A stretch of DNA of 64,000 nt from Psychrobacter proteolyticus (lineage in GTDB: Bacteria; Pseudomonadota; Gammaproteobacteria; Pseudomonadales; Moraxellaceae): the NCBI RefSeq assembly GCF_003350005.1, contig NZ_QLKS01000003.1, positions 496,001 through 560,000 on the forward strand. The letters are read 5' to 3'. Below, piece after piece: positions 28,346 through 37,661 of the stretch. Below the pieces are notes generated by a model. It worked only from the letters and a program-made list of their open reading frames with translations, did no database searches and had not been told where the DNA came from. Position 1 is the stretch's first letter. Each line of letters opens with the position of its first letter. Both the position numbers and the translations under genes were made by a program.

Positions 28346-29325
28346 ATAGCGTCCTAGCGGGCAGGTGGCGATCAGATTAACTAATCTAGTAGTAAATCCA
28401 TTTACAGTTAATATATCGTTTTCATATGCATTATTTACGTCGTTAAAGGCCATAATCTGACCAGTAACTTTGCAATGATTATAGTTATCTAAATTGTTTG
28501 AAGTGTCTGTCTAGATGACTACCATCTGTTCATAATGCGTGTTAGAAAACTATTGGTAATAGTAATAATAAAAAAAGTTATCGATGTCAACAATTTTTCA
28601 GTCCATAGAAAAAACGTGAATTTAGTCAAACATCTGCATATACTATTAATGAGTAAAAACGAACAAAAAACATACTAATTTACGGAATTCTACAAGGATT
28701 TAAACGGTTTTTTTATGAGAAACCCATCACTCGTCAAAATTCTACTATTATGTTATAAATTGTATCTGACATATGTTTGACATTTTATAGTGCTTACGAA
28801 CTAATACTTGGAATAGCATTCTATTATTAAGCGTAAGACATTTGATAATTTAGATAATCATATGGAAGAGCATTCATATGATACGTTCTAGTGCGACCTT
28901 GAGTAGCATGGTGATTAATTAATCATATTCGCTGTAATTCATTGAGTCATGTTACCAATGATTTTTCTTTTTAGTTTCTCTCTAAAAAGCCCTAGTCATT
29001 AGAGAATCCTGCTGAAACCCATAAATCAAATAGCATGAACAGCTCTAGATCAGTGTGAGCGGTAACACAAAGAATATGACCGATGTAAGCCAAGCTTTCT
29101 ATAACAAAATCCCGTTAGCGCAAATGTATCCAACTCCTAGACGACCAGTCTATTTTTAAGTATAGTGTCTTTGTTAGTCGATAACCTCTAAGCATCATTA
29201 TCATGGTATCGTTTCTACTAGAAGAAAAAATACATCGATGAATGATCTCAATGACATGATGTTTATAGTCGGTTATTCATACACTTATACATAAATTGAA
29301 TCATAAATACATAAAGGAAATCATC
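28346..29325. other. Long divergent intergenic region
   Basis: About 980 bases between the oppA start and the next gene, the longest gap in the window, very AT-rich. The only structure recognised is the inverted repeat ATCATATG (28857-28864) and CATATGAT (28875-28882). No convincing ORF, tRNA or hairpin terminator was seen. It must contain the opp promoter, and it may hold a small RNA or a decayed gene. Confidence 0.5.
28857..28882. promoter_or_regulatory. Inverted repeat in the oppA upstream region
   Basis: Two 8-base arms, ATCATATG and CATATGAT, ten bases apart. A possible operator; no regulator can be named. Confidence 0.3.
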
Positions 29326-30303
29326 ATGCGTAGTGCTATTCATAACAGCTTTGGCAAACCTTCTGACGTATTAAGCGTTGGCGACAGCCCCATGCCGCAG
29401 CCAGCTGCCAACGAAGTCCGCGTCAAAACCATTCTCTCCCCTATTCATAACCATGACTTGCTGACCGTAAGTGGTCAATACGGCTATAAGCCTGAGATGC
29501 CAGCCATCGGTGGTAGTGAAGCGCTAGGCATTATTGATGCCGTGGGCGATGACGTCACAGATCTAAGCGTCGGCCAACGTGTGGCTTGTGCTAGTGTGCA
29601 CGAGACATGGGCAGAGTATTTTGTTGCACCTGCCAGCATGGTATTTAACATGCCTGATAGCATCGAAGATGAGTTGGCTGCACAGCTGATTGCTATGCCG
29701 CTGTCTGCCCTAATGCTATTAGAGTTCCTAGAAGTAGATAGCGATCAATGGATTATCCATAACGCGGCAAACGGCGCTGTCGGTAAAACGCTTGCGATGC
29801 TAGCAGCAGCACGCGGTGTAAATACGATCAACCTAGTACGTAGTAAAGATGCGATAGAAGAGCTGACCTCGCTCGGCATCAAAAACAATGTCGTCACAGC
29901 TGATGATGACTGGAAAGACCAAGTTCGCGCTATCATTGGTGATGACAAAATTACAGCAGCCGTCGATTCAGTTGGTGGTGAATCGAGCAACGAGCTACTA
30001 TCATTACTTGGCAGCAAAGGCACGCTGGTCTCATTTGGTATCATGTCAGGCAAACCAATGGCACTAGACGCTGGTAGCTTGATCTTTAAGCAAGCGACTG
30101 TGAAAGGATTTTGGGGCAGCAAAACCAGCCAAGAAATGGACCTTGATAACAAACAACGTCTGATCGATGAGTTACTAGAGCGCGCTTCAAATGGCGACTT
30201 AAAGCTACCTATTGAAGCTATCTATAGTCTAGATGACATCACAACTGCCGTCTCTGGAAAAGTACAATCAAGCAAAAAAGGCAAGGTCATCCTAAGACCT
30301 TAA
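29326..30303 (+). CDS. MDR-family reductase (ETR-like, no zinc)
   Basis: A 325-residue NAD(P)H-dependent medium-chain dehydrogenase/reductase. The N-terminal catalytic domain begins MRSAIHNSFGKPSDVL, and the cofactor site is HNAANGAVGKTLAMLAAARG (about residues 144-163). The zinc ligands of alcohol dehydrogenases are absent, placing it among 2-enoyl reductases or quinone reductases. Start 29326 has AAAGGA seven bases ahead; a TTG at 29296 lacks one. It lies upstream of another MDR gene on the same strand, separated by 190 bases and a possible terminator. Substrate unknown. Confidence 0.8.
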   Translation: MRSAIHNSFGKPSDVLSVGDSPMPQPAANEVRVKTILSPIHNHDLLTVSGQYGYKPEMPAIGGSEALGIIDAVGDDVTDLSVGQRVACASVHETWAEYFVAPASMVFNMPDSIEDELAAQLIAMPLSALMLLEFLEVDSDQWIIHNAANGAVGKTLAMLAAARGVNTINLVRSKDAIEELTSLGIKNNVVTADDDWKDQVRAIIGDDKITAAVDSVGGESSNELLSLLGSKGTLVSFGIMSGKPMALDAGSLIFKQATVKGFWGSKTSQEMDLDNKQRLIDELLERASNGDLKLPIEAIYSLDDITTAVSGKVQSSKKGKVILRP

Positions 30304-30351
30304 GCGATACTTTACCTTGCAGTGACTGTCATTGAAGGCATCATAAATATG

Positions 30352-30398
30352 AAAAGTCCATTTGTATTACTCGTCAGATAATACCGTGGGCTTTTTTA
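30352..30398 (+). terminator. Possible terminator
   Basis: Arms AAAAGTCCA and TGGGCTTTT (with G-T pairs) around a 26-base loop, then T-rich sequence. Confidence 0.45.
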
Positions 30399-30494
30399 TT
30401 TTAACAGTGCTGTTGTTATGATGATTCTAATGCAGACATATACACAAGCAATTACTTATCAACCCAAATAATAATATTTAATAAGGATATAACC

Positions 30495-31499
30495 ATGTCT
30501 AACGATACAACCTTCAAAGCCTTAGTCGTCGAAGAAACCAGCGACGGCCAATTTAAAAAAAGCATTCAAGAACGTAAATTTAGTGACTTACCAGAAAATG
30601 ACTTGCTCATCGAAGTCCATTATTCATCGTTAAATTATAAAGATGCCATGTCAGCATCAGGTAACAAAAGAATCACCAAGAACTATCCCCATACGCCAGG
30701 TATCGATGCCGCTGGCGTCGTGGTCAGTGACAAGTCTGGCACTTTTAAAGAGGGGCAAGAGGTCGTCGTATTCGGCTATGATCTCGGTATGGATACAGAT
30801 GGCGGTCTCGGTCAAATGATCTCAATCCCAGCAGACTGGGCGCTGGCTTGTCCAGAAACGCTGACGCTAAAAGAAGCGATGACCTATGGTACTGGCGGTC
30901 TCACCGCAGCGTTAAGTGTGCAAAAGTTAGAAAAAATGGGTGCAAAACCAAGTGATGGTCCAGTTGCTGTAACAGGCGCAACAGGCGGCGTCGGTACGAT
31001 CAGTATCGCTATCTTAAAGCAGCTCGGCTATGACGTGATTGCGTTCTCAGGTAAGCCAGAGCAAAGCGAGCATTTGAAAGAGCTTGGCGCGAGCGAAGTA
31101 CGTCATCGCGATACGATCAATGAAATCGGCAGCAAGCCTATCGGCCGTGAGCTGTGGGCCAATGCCATTGATACGCTCGGTGGCGATTATCTAGCTAATT
31201 TGCTCAAGCAAACCAAAGCAGGCGGCGCAGTGACTAGCTGTGGCCTAGCAGGTGGCGCTGAGTTTTCTATGACGGTCATGCCATTCATCACTAGAGCAGT
31301 ATCATTATTGGGTATCGACTCAGTTTATATCCCATTGGCGGACAAAGAAGCCATCTGGAAACGTGTCGCCACTGATATGAAACTGCCTAATCTTGAAAGC
31401 TATGGTGAAGAAATTACGTTAGAGCAAACGCCAGAATACCTAGATCGCTTTATTGATGGTAAGACGGTGGGGCGTTATGTGGTAAATGTGAAGGGTTAA
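30495..31499 (+). CDS. acuI: Acrylyl-CoA reductase / YhdH-type quinone oxidoreductase
   Basis: MDR-family NADPH-dependent reductase of the AcuI/YhdH group, which reduces acryloyl-CoA to propionyl-CoA. The 334-residue protein has HYSSLNYKDAMSASG near the N-terminus, a typical YhdH motif, then YPHTPGIDAAGVVV. The nucleotide site is VTGATGGVGTISIAILKQLG, followed by SGKPEQSEHLKELGASE. AAGGAT stands before the ATG. It is monocistronic, with its own terminator. AcuI is the best family match; the physiological substrate is inferred. Confidence 0.88.
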   Translation: MSNDTTFKALVVEETSDGQFKKSIQERKFSDLPENDLLIEVHYSSLNYKDAMSASGNKRITKNYPHTPGIDAAGVVVSDKSGTFKEGQEVVVFGYDLGMDTDGGLGQMISIPADWALACPETLTLKEAMTYGTGGLTAALSVQKLEKMGAKPSDGPVAVTGATGGVGTISIAILKQLGYDVIAFSGKPEQSEHLKELGASEVRHRDTINEIGSKPIGRELWANAIDTLGGDYLANLLKQTKAGGAVTSCGLAGGAEFSMTVMPFITRAVSLLGIDSVYIPLADKEAIWKRVATDMKLPNLESYGEEITLEQTPEYLDRFIDGKTVGRYVVNVKG

Positions 31500-31528
31500 A
31501 TTTTAGTTTTAAAACAATTAGTATTGAT

Positions 31529-31562
31529 AAAAAAGCAGTGCTGAGAGGTGCTGCTTTTTTTT
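31529..31562. terminator. Bidirectional terminator
   Basis: Stem AAAAAGCAG/CTGCTTTTT with a 12-base loop and T/A runs, between convergent genes. Confidence 0.8.
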
Positions 31563-31593
31563 AGTTTCAGAAATAGCCTTATTCATACTTAAC

Positions 31594-32739
31594 TTATTTG
31601 AAATAAGTCGTATAACGCCTTAAAATCCAACCTTGCTCTAACTCACCATTAATCTCAACCTCGACAAGAAGCCATGAACGATCGGACTTATTTATAACTC
31701 TTGCAATAGTTCCAATTGGTAAAGACTTAATCACATTAGAATGCATACTAGGTTTATCACGAAGATTAAGTAGACTGACCGTAGCAAATCGATGACCTTT
31801 TAATGCTTGACGGTCAAATGTAACAGATGGCGCTCTTGTGAACGCGTTTACTTCTTTCTGAGTTGTTAATACATCTAATTCTGCTTGAGCTTGCTGGACA
31901 TGAGGAGTTATTAATATACCCATAATCAAAAACATGAACGGTATTAGATAAGAGTGGTAGATATAGGATAAATATTTCTTATCTTCATCTGAATATAACC
32001 TGAAATCCTTTCCTGATTTAACTTCATCACTTATATCAGAATCAATTGCAGATATCGGTTTTTCAGAAAATCTTGTTACGTCTTCTTGCATCAAATTAGT
32101 GCTTATGATCTCTTCAAACTGAACGTCATTTAGTCTCGATATTGCTTTAAAAGACTCAAGATTGCGCAACGACTCAAACTGTTCAAAAATACTTGAATAC
32201 TCTGATGAAATAGAATTAGCTAAAGCTACTCGGGATTGTAGCTCTCTTGCAAGTCTAAAAGATTCGCTTGCTTCAAATGAAGTACGCACTGTATCAAAAG
32301 CACTTCTATATGGTTCTAGTGAGTCCCTAATTAGATTTACCGATGACATCATATTTTCATATACACTAGTGCCTCCTGTACTTTGTATCAGACTGTCTCT
32401 TAAAGACATAAGACTATTATTATAGGCACTCATTCCCTTCTTCAATTCAAGAAAAGTATCTTGCACAGCCATTGCTTCTGGGACTCTTAGCTGAGCATTC
32501 ATTGCTATTGTCCTATGGTCTACAATACTGCTAGAAGCGAAATCCACTGGTTGAACAGCTTTTCTTACAATCTCTCCTAAGCTCTCAGCTGGGCTAACAT
32601 GCTCATATTGGTTTGCTATCCCCTGTATACTGTTTAATTTTTCGAGCTGGTAGGATAACGGGTTCATTTGACTCTGAACTTTATCAAACATTTCTAACAT
32701 CGATGGTAGTTTGTATTCTTTTCTAGGTTCTTCATCCAT
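31594..32739 (-). CDS. Unknown membrane protein with C-terminal SH3 domain
   Basis: A 381-residue protein I do not recognise as a whole. Residues 1-255 are predicted cytoplasmic, charged and largely helical (coiled-coil-like, many Ser/Glu/Leu). One membrane segment follows at about 259-279 (YLIPFMFLIMGILITP). The C-terminus, residues about 318-376, is a bacterial SH3-like domain (VSLLNLRDKPSMHSNVIKSL, then WLLVEVEIN and GWILRRY). That places the SH3 domain outside the membrane. ATG 32739 is chosen over TTG 32745 because AGGA is properly spaced only for the ATG. The gene is AT-rich relative to its neighbours and stands alone between core genes, suggesting an acquired accessory gene. Confidence 0.7.
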   Translation of the reverse strand: MDEEPRKEYKLPSMLEMFDKVQSQMNPLSYQLEKLNSIQGIANQYEHVSPAESLGEIVRKAVQPVDFASSSIVDHRTIAMNAQLRVPEAMAVQDTFLELKKGMSAYNNSLMSLRDSLIQSTGGTSVYENMMSSVNLIRDSLEPYRSAFDTVRTSFEASESFRLARELQSRVALANSISSEYSSIFEQFESLRNLESFKAISRLNDVQFEEIISTNLMQEDVTRFSEKPISAIDSDISDEVKSGKDFRLYSDEDKKYLSYIYHSYLIPFMFLIMGILITPHVQQAQAELDVLTTQKEVNAFTRAPSVTFDRQALKGHRFATVSLLNLRDKPSMHSNVIKSLPIGTIARVINKSDRSWLLVEVEINGELEQGWILRRYTTYFK

Positions 32740-32855
32740 TTCCAAATTCCTTTTATTGAACCGTTTTTAATTGTCCAAAATAAATTTTAAAGATAGCACA
32801 ATAGTTAGTGAGACAGAGCGCTAGCTTTTACTTGTCTTCTACTTCTTTGAATAAC

Positions 32856-32890
32856 AAAAAAAGCACCCAACCAAGTTGAGTGCTTTTTTA
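32856..32890. terminator. Bidirectional terminator
   Basis: Stem AAAAAGCAC...AGTGCTTTTT with inner CCAAC/GTTG pairing, between the FMN reductase and the SH3 gene; the T run serves the FMN reductase best. Confidence 0.75.
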
Positions 32891-32914
32891 TTGCCTATGA
32901 TCACTGTTCGAGGC

Positions 32915-33451
32915 TTAAAGCTTACTAATGATCTCATTTAATTGCTCATTAAACGCCTCATCCGTCACTTGTTCTGCCTCAACATCGTAGTTATCAAAGA
33001 AATTGGCCAGTGACAATGCACCTTTAACATCCGCTGCAAAGAACGGCGCTGAGCCTTTAGCAGCAGCAAGTACGCTTTGTGCGCCGCTAGGCCCTGGTGA
33101 GGTGGCAAGCATAATCATCGGCTTGTTTTGATAAACCTTCATGTCGATGCGTGACGCCCAATCAAACAGGTTTTTATAAGCAGAAGTGTACGAGCCGTTG
33201 TATTCGGCAAAGGAGATAACCACCGCGTCCGCTTCACCAATTGCTTGATAAAAATCATGCGCAAATGCAGGAATGCCACTTTCTTTTTCACGCTCTTCGC
33301 TAAAGATCGGCATCTCAAGGTCATGAATATCGAGCAAGATAATATCTACATTATTGATGGCATTATTAATCTGCGTGGCTGCATAGCGTGCCAGCTTTTG
33401 ATTGATTGATTTTCTGCTGTTGCTGGTGCCAAAGGCAAGTACTTTCATCAT
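32915..33451 (-). CDS. NADPH-dependent FMN reductase-like flavoprotein
   Basis: A 178-residue flavodoxin-like enzyme of the NADPH-dependent FMN reductase/azoreductase (SsuE/YLR011w) family. The phosphate loop is FGTSNSRKSINQKLA near the N-terminus; EYNGSYTSAYKNLFDW is the family's YNgsyp motif with the following helix; TSPGPSGA completes the flavin site. AAGGAT stands before the tandem ATG codons at 33451 and 33448. It is preceded upstream, on the same strand, by the remnant of a transporter gene. Confidence 0.88.
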   Translation of the reverse strand: MMKVLAFGTSNSRKSINQKLARYAATQINNAINNVDIILLDIHDLEMPIFSEEREKESGIPAFAHDFYQAIGEADAVVISFAEYNGSYTSAYKNLFDWASRIDMKVYQNKPMIMLATSPGPSGAQSVLAAAKGSAPFFAADVKGALSLANFFDNYDVEAEQVTDEAFNEQLNEIISKL

Positions 33452-33488
33452 AAAATCCTTATGGGTTGTGAGTTATATAGAGGCGATA

Positions 33489-33655
33489 TCACGCCGCTTG
33501 TGCTTTGAGCATGGCAGCGCTTGCGACTGCTAACAGCGCAGTAAAGCCCGCCATAAGTAAATAAAATGGCTATAAGCCAATATTGCGATGAGGGCAGAAA
33601 ACACCAATAGCACCAGCAACAGAGCCGCGTTTGATGACGCAATAGCTTTAAGAAT
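33489..33655 (-). pseudogene. Remnant of a membrane transporter, C-terminal end
   Basis: Reading the minus strand, one frame gives AIASSNAALLLVLLVFSALI followed by AILAYSHFIY. After a one-base frame change near 33555 a second frame gives MAGFTALLAVASAAMLKAQA and then a stop (TGA at 33489-33491). Both pieces are hydrophobic and together look like the last two membrane helices and tail of a multi-pass transporter, most like an MFS protein. The N-terminal part is missing. This is a small relic, frameshifted and truncated. Confidence 0.55.
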
Positions 33656-33786
33656 ACAATTATAGTGTCCATTCTATGAGAAGAACGACAGCAATACTAA
33701 TTTATGTCAAAATAAAAAATATCTAAGTAGTACCATCTTTACTTAAGCACAGTAAAATAATGTGAGCATATTACTTCTTATTTTTA

Positions 33787-34689
33787 TCACTGATGAGAAT
33801 GTTGCGAGTAGATATGGTTAATCCAATCCATGAAATAGCGTAGCTTTTTAGGTAAGTGCCGTTTTGATTCATATACAATGGAAACGGGCATATCTTGGCA
33901 ACAATACTGCGGTAGAACGATAACGAGTTTTTTTTGCTGTAAATAGTTTGTAATACCACCTTCTGGTAACTGAATAATACCTAACCCATTTAGTCCAGCA
34001 GATAAATAAGCATCTGTTGTACTGACCGAAATCAAGCTTGACATCGCGAGGTTATGATTAGTTCCTGAAAAATAATATTCAAATGCAGCATTATTTTGTC
34101 GCCGATTAGGGGCGTAATCGACGATAAAGTGATGGCTCAAATCTTCGAGCGAGGTCGGCGAACCATATTTTTTTATGTATTCTGGGCTGGCGCAATTAAC
34201 CATTTTCATGGTGCCAAGACGCTTTGCGATGAGCTCGCTATCATCAAGCTCTCCTACTCGAATCACACAATCAACCTGTTCTTTGATGGGATCAATTCGG
34301 TAATCAGCGCCAATGACTCTAATTTGGGTCTGGGGATGCCTATCAAACCATTCTTGCAATCTAGGCATGACAATCGTAGACAAAAATCGACTAGGCATAT
34401 CGACGCAAATGGTTCCTGTGAGTATTGGGCTTTGCATTTGGAATTGCAAATCTAAAGCCTCAAGCTCTTCAAGTAATAATAAACATTGCGGTAAATAACG
34501 TTCGCCTGCTTCCGTTAGGCTCACTCGCCGAGTACTTCGCTGTAATAAACGAGTGCATAAATGTGCTTCTAACTGACTTACTGAATTCGATATTGCTGAC
34601 TTAGGGGCATTTAAATTTTCTGCCGCTTGAGTAAAGCTTCCTGTTTGCGCGACAGCCACAAAGCGTCGCATTGCTTCTATTTTATCCAT
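33787..34689 (-). CDS. LysR-family transcriptional regulator
   Basis: A 300-residue LysR regulator from ATG 34689; TTG 34755 would add 22 atypical residues. The N-terminal winged helix-turn-helix is textbook: MDKIEAMRRFVAVAQTGSFT, then AAENLNAPKSAISNSVSQLE. The effector domain follows. It is closest in character to the CrgA/PA0477-like group. It is divergently transcribed from the SDR gene, which is the likely target. The TnnnnnA-type operator was not pinned down. Confidence 0.9.
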   Translation of the reverse strand: MDKIEAMRRFVAVAQTGSFTQAAENLNAPKSAISNSVSQLEAHLCTRLLQRSTRRVSLTEAGERYLPQCLLLLEELEALDLQFQMQSPILTGTICVDMPSRFLSTIVMPRLQEWFDRHPQTQIRVIGADYRIDPIKEQVDCVIRVGELDDSELIAKRLGTMKMVNCASPEYIKKYGSPTSLEDLSHHFIVDYAPNRRQNNAAFEYYFSGTNHNLAMSSLISVSTTDAYLSAGLNGLGIIQLPEGGITNYLQQKKLVIVLPQYCCQDMPVSIVYESKRHLPKKLRYFMDWINHIYSQHSHQ

Positions 34690-34817
34690 CAATTTTCTTA
34701 TTATTCCATTATCAAGAACAGTTTGATTGGATTTTGACCATTTATCAAGCTGCAATTATTCACTAACCTATCTCTGTTACAAGCGGTTCAAATTAACGAA
34801 AGTAAAAAGGTGAAAGA

Positions 34818-35573
34818 ATGAATAAGATTGTATTAATTACCGGTGGTAGTCGTGGACTTGGTCGTAGTGGTGCACTTGAATTAGCAAAACAAGGCACGGA
34901 TGTCGTTATTACCTATTTACATAATAAGCAAGCAGCACTTGAAGTCGTTGCTGAAGTAGAAGCTCTAGGACAGAAAGCAGTTGCTATGCAACTTGATAGC
35001 CGAGATTTTGCTTCTTATCCAGAGTTTGTTGAAAAATTAACACAGAAATTGAGTAAGGTTTTCGGTCGTGACCATTTTGATTATTTAGTCAATAATGCAG
35101 GTAATGGATTGCATAAGCCTTTTTCTGAAACATCAATGGAAGAATTTGATGATTTGTATCAGGTACATTTAAAAGCACCCTATTTTTTTACTCAAGCATT
35201 ACTTGGGCTAATTACAGATGGTGGGCATATTCTTAATGTGTCGTCAGGTTTGGCACGTTTTAGTCTGCCAGGTTCAAGTGCTTATGCTGTGATGAAAGGT
35301 GGCGTTGAAGTGCTAACGCGTTACTTGGCAAAAGAGTTGGGTGAGCGAGGTATTAGTGTTAATACAATAGCACCGGGGGCAATAGCGACAGACTTTAATG
35401 GTGGGAGTGTTCGTGATAATCAGCAGATAAATACTTTCGTGAGCTCCGTTACTGCAAAAGGCAGGGTTGGTGAAGCACAGGATATTGGCGCGATGATGGC
35501 TATGTTACTTTGCGATAAAAGCTATTGGATAACTGGTCAGCGTATTGAAGCTTCAGGTGGAATGTTCTTATAG
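34818..35573 (+). CDS. Short-chain dehydrogenase/reductase
   Basis: A 251-residue SDR oxidoreductase. The cofactor motif is TGGSRGLG near the N-terminus. NNAGNGLHKPF is the NNAG-type strand, SSGLARFSLPGSSAYAVMKG holds catalytic Ser, Tyr and Lys (YAVMK), and IAPGAIATDF follows. It is likely NADPH-dependent (GGSRG with following basic residues). AAAAGGTG precedes the ATG. Codons are more AT-ending than in neighbouring housekeeping genes. It is probably controlled by the divergent LysR regulator; substrate unknown. Confidence 0.9.
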   Translation: MNKIVLITGGSRGLGRSGALELAKQGTDVVITYLHNKQAALEVVAEVEALGQKAVAMQLDSRDFASYPEFVEKLTQKLSKVFGRDHFDYLVNNAGNGLHKPFSETSMEEFDDLYQVHLKAPYFFTQALLGLITDGGHILNVSSGLARFSLPGSSAYAVMKGGVEVLTRYLAKELGERGISVNTIAPGAIATDFNGGSVRDNQQINTFVSSVTAKGRVGEAQDIGAMMAMLLCDKSYWITGQRIEASGGMFL

Positions 35574-35740
35574 ATTTTATCTGAGGGTGTTCAGAATTCT
35601 GTATTAGTTAATGTTGACTAAATATCTAAGATGTCACCGAATCGACATTCAAAATGAATAGACAGTGATATCCAAAAAAATTTCCATTACTTATTGGATG
35701 AATTGGTCAACTAACCTTGATATTTCACCAAAAATAGCAC

Positions 35741-35772
35741 AAATAAAGCCCACGCTATCGTGGGCCTTATTT
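35741..35772. terminator. Bidirectional terminator
   Basis: Stem AAATAAAGCCCACG with CGTGGGCCTTATTT, 4-base loop, between the convergent SDR gene and guaA. Confidence 0.8.
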
Positions 35773-35792
35773 ATAATTAACAGTGCTATCTA

Positions 35793-35850
35793 AGGAGGGA
35801 TTATTCCCATTCAATCGTTGCAGGAGGGATTATTCCCATTCAATCGTTGC
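35793..35850. repeat. Tandem 29-bp duplication of the guaA 3' end
   Basis: The 29 bases at 35793-35821 are repeated exactly at 35822-35850, and three more bases match. The second copy contains the guaA stop codon and last codons; the first is the untranslated duplicate just after the gene. Confidence 0.95.
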
Positions 35851-37440
35851 AGGCGGCTTGCTCGACACATCATAAGTCACGCGTGATACTTCAGCGATTT
35901 CATTCATGATGCGGTTCGATACCGTCTCGATCAGATCATACGGCAGATGCGCAAAGCGAGCCGTCATAAAGTCTACCGTCTCAACTGCACGTAGCGCGAT
36001 TACCCATGCATAGCGGCGGCCATCGCCGACCACGCCGACAGATTTGATTGGTTGGAATACCGCAAATGCTTGTGCCGTCTTGTCATACCAGCCTGAGCGC
36101 TCAAGCTCTTGCATAAAGATTGCATCTGCCAAACGCAGGATATCAGCGTATTCTTTTTTGACTTCACCAAGGATACGCACGCCCAAACCTGGACCTGGGA
36201 ACGGATGACGATAGATCATTTTGGCTGGTAACCCTAGCGTAATACCAAGCTTGCGTACTTCGTCTTTGAACAAATCACGCAACGGCTCAATTAGTTTAAA
36301 TGCCAAATCATCTGGCAAACCGCCTACGTTATGGTGGCTCTTAATGACGTGTGCTTTGCCTTGATGCGACTTAGCAGATTCGATGACGTCTGGGTAAATC
36401 GTACCCTGTGCCAAGAACTCAACGACTTTACCATCACTCTGCTCGCTCACTTGACGCGCGCTATCAGCGAATACGTCGATGAAGGTTTTGCCGATGATTT
36501 TGCGTTTTTTCTCTGGATCAGACTCACCTGCTAGCGCATCTAAGAACAAGTCTTCTGCATCAACACGGATGACTTTGACACCCATGTTTTCTGCAAAAAT
36601 TTGCATCACTTGGTCGCCTTCATGCAAACGCAATAGACCGTTATCAACGAATACACAGGTCAGCTGATCGCCAATGGCTTTGTGCAATAGCGCGGCAACG
36701 ACTGAACTATCAACACCGCCCGATAGACCTAGCAGTACTTGCTTGTCACCGATTTGCTCTTTTAGCTGTGCGATACGCATATCAGCGATATTGTCTGGCG
36801 TCCACTCACCTGCACATTCACAGATTTGATGTACGAAACGACCAAGCAGCTCTTGACCTTGTAGCGTATGCGTCACTTCTGGGTGGAACTGTAGACCGTA
36901 GTATTGCTTGTCGTCATTTGCCATAATCGCGATCGGACAGCTTGGCGTGCTAGCGATGATGTCGAAGCCTTCAGGTACTTCGATGACCTTATCACCATGA
37001 CTCATCCAAACATTTAGCTTGGCAGCCGCGCCGTCAGTCTTGCTGTCTTCGATACCGTCAGTCAGCTGCGAGTGACCATTTACTTCGATGGTCGCCGCAC
37101 CAAACTCATGAATATCACTGGCATGGACTTGCCCGCCAAAACGATCTGCCATCGCTTGCATACCGTAGCAGATACCTAGTACTGGTACGCCTAGATCAAA
37201 TACCGCATCGTTGATACGTGGGCTGTTTTCTGCGTGGACGCTCTCAGGGCCGCCTGACAAGATGACGCCTTTTGCGCCAAAATCAATGATGCGCTGAGTG
37301 TCGATATCATAAGGGAACATCTCACAAAACACCCCAGAATCGCGCACACGGCGAGCGATTAACTGGCTATATTGCGAGCCAAAATCGAGGATTAAGATGC
37401 GATCTTCTTTGATTGCAGGAGTGGCAGCAGCAGTGGTCAT
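35830..37440 (-). CDS. guaA: GMP synthase (glutamine-hydrolysing)
   Basis: Converts XMP to GMP using glutamine and ATP, the last step of de novo guanine nucleotide synthesis. It has 536 residues. The N-terminal class I amidotransferase domain begins after [19 protein letters not shown]; the nucleophile Cys is in GICYGMQ, and the His/Glu pair in QFHPEVTHT. The ATP-pyrophosphatase P-loop is [10 protein letters not shown]. The dimerisation end [15 protein letters not shown] is typical. Its 3' end has been tandemly duplicated without affecting the protein. Confidence 0.98.
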   Translation of the reverse strand: MTTAAATPAIKEDRILILDFGSQYSQLIARRVRDSGVFCEMFPYDIDTQRIIDFGAKGVILSGGPESVHAENSPRINDAVFDLGVPVLGICYGMQAMADRFGGQVHASDIHEFGAATIEVNGHSQLTDGIEDSKTDGAAAKLNVWMSHGDKVIEVPEGFDIIASTPSCPIAIMANDDKQYYGLQFHPEVTHTLQGQELLGRFVHQICECAGEWTPDNIADMRIAQLKEQIGDKQVLLGLSGGVDSSVVAALLHKAIGDQLTCVFVDNGLLRLHEGDQVMQIFAENMGVKVIRVDAEDLFLDALAGESDPEKKRKIIGKTFIDVFADSARQVSEQSDGKVVEFLAQGTIYPDVIESAKSHQGKAHVIKSHHNVGGLPDDLAFKLIEPLRDLFKDEVRKLGITLGLPAKMIYRHPFPGPGLGVRILGEVKKEYADILRLADAIFMQELERSGWYDKTAQAFAVFQPIKSVGVVGDGRRYAWVIALRAVETVDFMTARFAHLPYDLIETVSNRIMNEIAEVSRVTYDVSSKPPATIEWE

Positions 37441-37661
37441 AAATCGATATCCATCAATAGATAAATTGGTGCCCTATTTTAACAAGTTTACGCCCTCTAT
37501 TGGCTATTAGATGGTTAATTATTCGCGATTATTATTCGCGTACACCCTCAATTTGAATAATTACTCTCTAAATAATGATAAAAATAAGCAAAGAGTAAAC
37601 AGCAAACTCAATTATGAGGAAACTATCTTCCTCTCTATTAATCAGCCACTTGCTAGGTTTA

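Noticed and set aside
33448..33672. Minus-strand 74-codon open frame
   Set aside because: Cys- and Arg-rich in a third frame over the transporter remnant; the hydrophobic pattern is in the other two frames.
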